The notes beneath the pieces are model-generated. The model worked only from the letters and a program-made list of their open reading frames with translations, searched no databases and was not told where the DNA came from. The translations under genes and the position numbers were made by a program. A stretch of DNA of 7,818 bases from Dehalococcoidia bacterium (GTDB taxonomy: Bacteria; Chloroflexota; Dehalococcoidia; Dehalococcoidales; BS750m-G39). The stretch spans positions 1-7,818 of the forward strand of contig JAUWXS010000025.1 in the NCBI GenBank assembly GCA_030616265.1, given 5' to 3'. Positions 4,831 to 7,818 of the stretch are shown piece by piece (within the stretch, counting starts at the first letter, position 1; each line of letters starts with the position of its first letter).

Positions 4831-6114
4831 TTAAGCGCTCGGGTCCAGAGTGCGCCCCACAAACAGTATCGCCCCCGTCTCAATGTCACGGATTAAGAAG
4901 ATAAACGGTCGGTCGATGGTAACCTCGGCCGGTTCTGGCGGCATCGATATCGGTACCATCACTACTGCGGTGGCCGCCGCCGCTTCGGTGCCGGCTTCAT
5001 TGACGGAGACAAAAGCCTTGTGCACCACATCCGCTATGAAAAGCTCTGGATTATCCGTCATCCCCGAAAAGTCGGCGCTCATGGAAAAAGCAAGGGGCAT
5101 ACCCATTGCCGACAGGGCCCCTTTCAGGCTGAAACTGGAATCGAATTCGAATTTCGGTATGGTCAAGCTAACCCGCCTGTCCTCCAGACTGCCGATGATT
5201 CCGTCCACCTGCGCGGCGTCCAGCGCCTCTTCGAATGTCTCGAACTGGCCGGGCGCGGGCAGCAGGATTACCATGGAGAGTTCGCCGCCGTCATACGGCA
5301 ATTCTACCGCCTGATAGCCATCGCCCTCGGCATAGCCGAAGGTCTCCGTTTGCCTCATCATGGGCACCGTCACCTCGCCGCCGTCGAGCAGGTAAAAGAT
5401 TCCGTCCTCGGTCATATCTTCTTCGAAGGGGTATTCCCAGGCGGCGTTGAAGTAGATGGCGTTGGTCAGGACGAGGCGGGTCAGCGGACTAATCAGGCCC
5501 TCCGGAATCAGGTCCTCAATCCGCTCCTCCGTCTGCTCGCTCACCCAGTCGTTGATGGTGATGCGGGACTCTTCCGTCGCGCCGATAAAATCAAGGACTC
5601 TTAAGCCCGCGCCGTAGTTCACCGCCAGCAGGTCGAGGAACTCGGCCAGGAACTCATAGTCCTGCTGCCCCCAGATGGCATTGACGATGTTCAGCCGGAA
5701 ACCCTCGCCGTCATTGCCCTGGGTGCCCTCACTGCGGCTATCCAGCTCCAGAGCCAGCGCGTTGAAGGCCGGGTGCAGCTGGTTCTGAGGCAGGCTAAAG
5801 CGGAGGGCGTCGGCCATCTGCTCTTCGGTTTCGCTGCGGGCACCGCCGTAGGTCATGGCTAAAGCCAGAGAGATGCTATAGGGTGAGTAGAAAAGGTTGC
5901 CGTCCGTCTCTCTGAGCTGCTGGTAGAGGTCGAAGGCGAAAGCGCTGTTGCCTTCAACCAGGGTTGCCAGGTTGTCGGCGCTGACCTGCGGTGCCGTCTC
6001 TCGCGGCTTCTCTGATTGTAGCAACTCACCGCCTGTCGCCCGGGGACAAGCCGCCAGCCCCAACATCAATGTCAGCATCAGCACGCTTATTACGCACAGA
6101 AGCGCCTTGTTCAT
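4831..6114 (-). CDS. Lipoprotein serpin (serine protease inhibitor family I4)
   Basis: The 427-residue product has a hydrophobic signal segment ending in the lipobox LAAC (20-23). Cys23 would be lipidated and the mature protein anchored outside the membrane. A full serpin domain follows after a short linker: NLFYSPYSISLALAMTYGGA, LTNAIYFNAAWEYPF, the shutter and breach strands, and the C-terminal signature DRPFIFLI. The reactive loop begins with the inhibitory-type hinge EAGTEAAAAT (373-382), rich in small residues. Counting from P17 Glu373 puts P1-P1' at Ile389-Ser390, with Pro388 at P2 and SMPPE after the bond, much like the human alpha-1-antitrypsin loop. Ile at P1 suggests elastase- or subtilisin-like targets, possibly host, predator or own exoproteases (inference). 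GGGAGG sits six bases before the ATG. A strong terminator follows. It may share a transcript with the gene 61 bases upstream. Confidence 0.95.
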   Translation of the reverse strand: MNKALLCVISVLMLTLMLGLAACPRATGGELLQSEKPRETAPQVSADNLATLVEGNSAFAFDLYQQLRETDGNLFYSPYSISLALAMTYGGARSETEEQMADALRFSLPQNQLHPAFNALALELDSRSEGTQGNDGEGFRLNIVNAIWGQQDYEFLAEFLDLLAVNYGAGLRVLDFIGATEESRITINDWVSEQTEERIEDLIPEGLISPLTRLVLTNAIYFNAAWEYPFEEDMTEDGIFYLLDGGEVTVPMMRQTETFGYAEGDGYQAVELPYDGGELSMVILLPAPGQFETFEEALDAAQVDGIIGSLEDRRVSLTIPKFEFDSSFSLKGALSAMGMPLAFSMSADFSGMTDNPELFIADVVHKAFVSVNEAGTEAAAATAVVMVPISMPPEPAEVTIDRPFIFLIRDIETGAILFVGRTLDPSA

Positions 6115-6120
6115 CTCACG

Positions 6121-6152
6121 CCTCCCTCGGCTGTCCGTAAAACCCGTTTATA
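6121..6152 (-). promoter_or_regulatory. Serpin ribosome binding site and possible -10 element
   Basis: On the minus strand GGGAGG (6126-6121) precedes the serpin ATG by six bases and supports that start. Upstream is an AT-rich block with TATAAA (6152-6147) as a possible -10, but no recognisable -35 stands 16-18 bases further up. The promoter is therefore doubtful, and read-through from the upstream gene is equally possible. Confidence 0.35.
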
Positions 6153-6175
6153 ATATATAACGCAAAACACCGCTT

Positions 6176-6787
6176 TTAGTTAGCTGTCTTGCTCTTCGGT
6201 TCGGGTCTTAGGGGAGGCCTGACGCCGGCTGGCCACGACTTGGTTTCCAGCGGCTTGCAGATAATCTCGGTGATGTGGAGCTCGTTGAGCTTGGTGGAAT
6301 TAGCCGCAATAGCCACCACGGCGGTGTCGGAACCACGGCCGGTGCCGGTCACGGCGATCACCTTTTCCCCGGCATCGATACAGCCGCCGTCTGTCGCCAT
6401 CAGGATTATCTCGACGCCGACCTTCATTCCCTGGCATAGGGTGCGAAGAAGGGTAGCCATGACGCTGGGTGTTGTCGTACCGTAGAAGCCGTCGGTGTGG
6501 AACAACATGGTGCCGAAGTGAACGCGGTGCCCTTTCTGCTCCAGCTCGGAGACCAGCGCCGCGGGAAACCTCTGTTTTCCGATAAAGCCGTATTGATGAG
6601 GCACGACCACCATCTTAATCCCGGTGCCGGCAAAACGCTCTGCGGCTAGACGGGCGGTCTCTCCCGTCGTCGAGGCGAGGACGATTTTAGTTATACCCCG
6701 AGCCTTGGCTCGCTCGGCTGCCAGGCGCAGCGTTTCCTCGGTGTTCTCCAACCCCGCCGTCTCAAAGTAGGTTATTTTCTCTTCCAA
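6176..6787 (-). CDS. Stand-alone pyruvate kinase C-terminal domain-like protein (MTH1675-like)
   Basis: The 203-residue protein resembles the isolated pyruvate-kinase C-terminal-like domain known from archaeal and bacterial structural-genomics proteins. It has no catalytic barrel, so it cannot be a pyruvate kinase. Visible blocks are ETAGLENTEETLRLAAERA (9-27), KIVLASTTGETARLAAE (34-50), PHQYGF (63-68), TTTPSVMATLLRTL (104-117), and a glycine-rich MATDGGCIDAGEKVIAVTG (130-148) continuing to GRGSDTA (150-156). The last block resembles a nucleotide- or flavin-phosphate-binding region. The biological role of this family is not established. I use the TTG at 6787 because GGAGGGAGGAG lies about seven bases upstream and the protein starts at the conserved N-terminus. 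The tail after residue 180 is Pro/Lys-rich and probably disordered. The next gene on this strand is the serpin, 61 bases downstream. Confidence 0.82.
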   Translation of the reverse strand: MEEKITYFETAGLENTEETLRLAAERAKARGITKIVLASTTGETARLAAERFAGTGIKMVVVPHQYGFIGKQRFPAALVSELEQKGHRVHFGTMLFHTDGFYGTTTPSVMATLLRTLCQGMKVGVEIILMATDGGCIDAGEKVIAVTGTGRGSDTAVVAIAANSTKLNELHITEIICKPLETKSWPAGVRPPLRPEPKSKTAN

Positions 6788-6835
6788 TTCTTATCTCCTC
6801 CCTCCAATGAATCCGGTTAAGAAGCCTTTGACACT

Positions 6836-6844
6836 ATTCTAACA
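6836..6844 (-). promoter_or_regulatory. Putative extended -10 promoter of the pyruvate-kinase-like gene
   Basis: TGTTAGAAT on the minus strand (6844-6836) fits the extended -10 form with a 5/6 hexamer. Transcription would start near 6829, giving about 42 bases of leader before the TTG at 6787. No convincing -35 is seen, as for the folP promoter candidate. The site lies just downstream of the tRNA 3'-end copy at 6869-6892. Confidence 0.38.
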
Positions 6845-6868
6845 TATTAACTTATCTATCCCACAATC

Positions 6869-6892
6869 TTGGTAGCGGGGGCAGGATTCGAA
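6869..6892 (-). repeat. 24-bp direct copy of the tRNA-fMet 3' end (att-like remnant)
   Basis: This segment is identical over 24 bases to 7732-7755, the part of tRNA-fMet running from the T loop through the acceptor 3' strand to CCA plus one base, and in the same orientation. Similarity ends abruptly after GATTCGAA. No other part of the tRNA is present here. It is the typical footprint of site-specific integration into a tRNA gene, where the intact gene is kept at one end and a 3' fragment is left at the other. A duplication followed by decay is the alternative. Confidence 0.75.
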
Positions 6893-6920
6893 GGGGACGA
6901 GGGGCTATATGAGCTTATTA

Positions 6921-6931
6921 TCTTTGGTAGC
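6921..6931 (-). repeat. Second, 11-bp partial copy of the tRNA-fMet 3' terminus
   Basis: TCTTTGGTAGC here matches 7729-7739, which spans the tRNA 3' terminus and its immediate flank. It is followed within two bases by GCTATTG, which also occurs on the 5' side of the tRNA gene (7810-7816). It could be the scar of a deleted tRNA copy, but the matches are short and chance is not excluded. Confidence 0.3.
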
Positions 6932-6933
6932 AG

Positions 6934-7608
6934 CTATTGAGGGAACCTAAAGGCTCCCTCTCCACATTTAGAAGCGTGTAGCATCTCCACAAGTTTTTCT
7001 GTTGTCAATACCCAGCCATACGAACCCCTCACCTTCATTAGAGTAGCCTTACGTATCTCTGGCCAAGAAGATGCGGTGGCATCTTCCACTAATATTACAT
7101 CATAACCCGTATTGAATCCGTCCGTTAGGGTATTCTCTACACAGATTCCAGTGTCTACGCCGGTAAATATGAGCGTATTAGCATGGATACTCCTCAGCCA
7201 CAGATTTAGTTCAGTGTCTTGGAAGGCGGAATCTCGCCTCTTGACGACTATGTGCTCGCCCTCCATTGGTCGAAGTTCATCGAGTATCTCTGCATCCCAT
7301 GTTCCCCGCACGCATGCGGGTATCCTGAGGAATTCTGCCCTTCTGCTTGGTATAATCCGGTGCATTCGCGTGTAAAGATCTATGCCCGATTCCTCTCTAA
7401 CTTGTTGGGTGTAGAAAACAGGTATTTGTAGTTCACGACAGGCAGCTATCACCATCGCAATATTCGGTATGATCTTCCTGTACGCATTAATATCAGCCCC
7501 GATGTGACCACCATACTCTTCGTATGAACCCCCAGGAGCACAAAAGCCGTTTTGCATGTCTATGACTAGTAGGGCAGGATAAAATACGGGTGGCCTTTTG
7601 CGTGGCAT
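6934..7608 (-). CDS. Isochorismatase-like cysteine hydrolase
   Basis: The 224-residue protein is a complete member of the isochorismatase-like amidohydrolase family. It has a putative Asp-Lys-Cys triad: Asp17 (LLVIDMQNGF), Lys123 (VVKRRDSAF) and Cys156 (FTGVDTGICVENT). These enzymes split C-N bonds in small amides, for example ureidoacrylate (RutB), N-carbamoylsarcosine, biuret or nicotinamide. The WDAEILDEL and FQDTELNLWL segments recall the RutB/carbamoylsarcosine branch, but no Rut neighbours are present and the substrate is open. Asp152 stands where Ala or Trp is more usual near the cis-peptide turn. The ATG at 7608 has GGGAG nine bases upstream. The gene is less GC-rich than most neighbours and lies between tRNA-fMet and a copy of that tRNA's 3' end, which suggests arrival on an element integrated at the tRNA. 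Confidence 0.9.
   Translation of the reverse strand: MPRKRPPVFYPALLVIDMQNGFCAPGGSYEEYGGHIGADINAYRKIIPNIAMVIAACRELQIPVFYTQQVREESGIDLYTRMHRIIPSRRAEFLRIPACVRGTWDAEILDELRPMEGEHIVVKRRDSAFQDTELNLWLRSIHANTLIFTGVDTGICVENTLTDGFNTGYDVILVEDATASSWPEIRKATLMKVRGSYGWVLTTEKLVEMLHASKCGEGAFRFPQ
6939..6960 (-). other. Hairpin across the 3' end of the hydrolase gene
   Basis: On the minus strand GAGGGAGCC and GGTTCCCTC form a 9-bp stem (one G-U pair) around a TTTA loop, ending three bases before the TAG stop. No U run follows, so it may stabilise the mRNA 3' end or aid termination weakly rather than be a classical intrinsic terminator. Confidence 0.45.
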
Positions 7609-7690
7609 AACTCATATCTCCCTTCGTTTATTTTCTTGGAGCCATCGACCTCATTGTTCATAGCCATATTATCATAAGACTTCTCAGGGG

Positions 7691-7723
7691 CAAAATTAAA
7701 GGCAAGCCCAATTGAACTTGCCT
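7691..7723 (-). terminator. Intrinsic terminator of the tRNA-fMet gene
   Basis: Read on the minus strand, AGGCAAGTTC (7723-7714) and GGGCTTGCCT (7709-7700) form a 10-bp stem (two G-U pairs) around an AATT loop, followed by TTTAATTTTG. It starts ten bases after the tRNA CCA end and lies before the hydrolase gene, so the tRNA and hydrolase probably have separate transcripts. Confidence 0.7.
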
Positions 7724-7732
7724 CCTTTTCTT

Positions 7733-7807
<75 letters not shown>

Positions 7808-7818
7808 CCGCTATTGTA

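Noticed and set aside
4850..5604. Two overlapping long plus-strand frames opposite the serpin gene.
   Set aside because: Both are antisense to a serpin with complete family motifs. Their translations are low-complexity, lack any recognisable domain, and have no convincing ribosome binding site.
6828..6856. Perfect TTGACA on the plus strand at 6828-6833 as a promoter.
   Set aside because: No acceptable -10 stands 16-18 bases downstream (CTTATC or similar), and there is no plus-strand gene in the following region.

Overview
This 7.8-kb window looks like chromosomal DNA of an uncultured bacterium of moderate to high GC content. An anaerobic Chloroflexota of the Dehalococcoidia type is my best guess. 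It rests on the gene mix (propionyl-CoA carboxylase-type carboxyltransferase, compact folP-folK-queD operon, MTH1675-like protein, lipoprotein serpin) and on the purine-rich GGAGG-type ribosome binding sites with several TTG starts. The window carries no rRNA or other taxonomic marker, so this placement is inference.

Left part (1-3041). A carboxyltransferase gene runs leftward off the window edge. A 326-bp divergent intergenic region (635-960) holds a good promoter for it, a perfect 12-bp palindrome, two strong hairpins, a possible G-quadruplex and an extended -10 element for the rightward operon. That operon is folP, folK, queD and an FMN-binding split-barrel oxidoreductase gene. folK overlaps folP, queD starts one base after the folK stop, and the fourth gene follows after 18 bases. 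The first three genes process pterins: dihydropteroate synthesis, pterin pyrophosphorylation, and 6-carboxytetrahydropterin (queuosine precursor) formation.

Middle part (3060-4830). An AT-rich gene with a HEPN/AbiU2-like Rx5H motif looks recently acquired. A Cys-rich zinc-ribbon fragment without a usable start codon follows on the opposite strand, then a complete NAD-type short-chain dehydrogenase. A strong intrinsic terminator that works on the minus strand closes the serpin unit arriving from the right.

Right part (4831-7818). All genes here are on the minus strand. In transcription order they are an initiator tRNA (fMet) with its own terminator, an isochorismatase-like cysteine hydrolase, a stand-alone pyruvate-kinase-C-terminal-domain protein, and a lipoprotein serpin with an inhibitory hinge. 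The hydrolase lies between the intact tRNA-fMet and an exact 24-bp copy of the tRNA 3' end in the same orientation. That is the arrangement left by integration at a tRNA gene, although no integrase is present.

I do not see a clear new multi-gene system. The items most worth following are the tRNA-fMet-bounded hydrolase cassette, the solitary HEPN gene beside a broken zinc-ribbon gene, the serpin, and the departures from consensus in DHPS.
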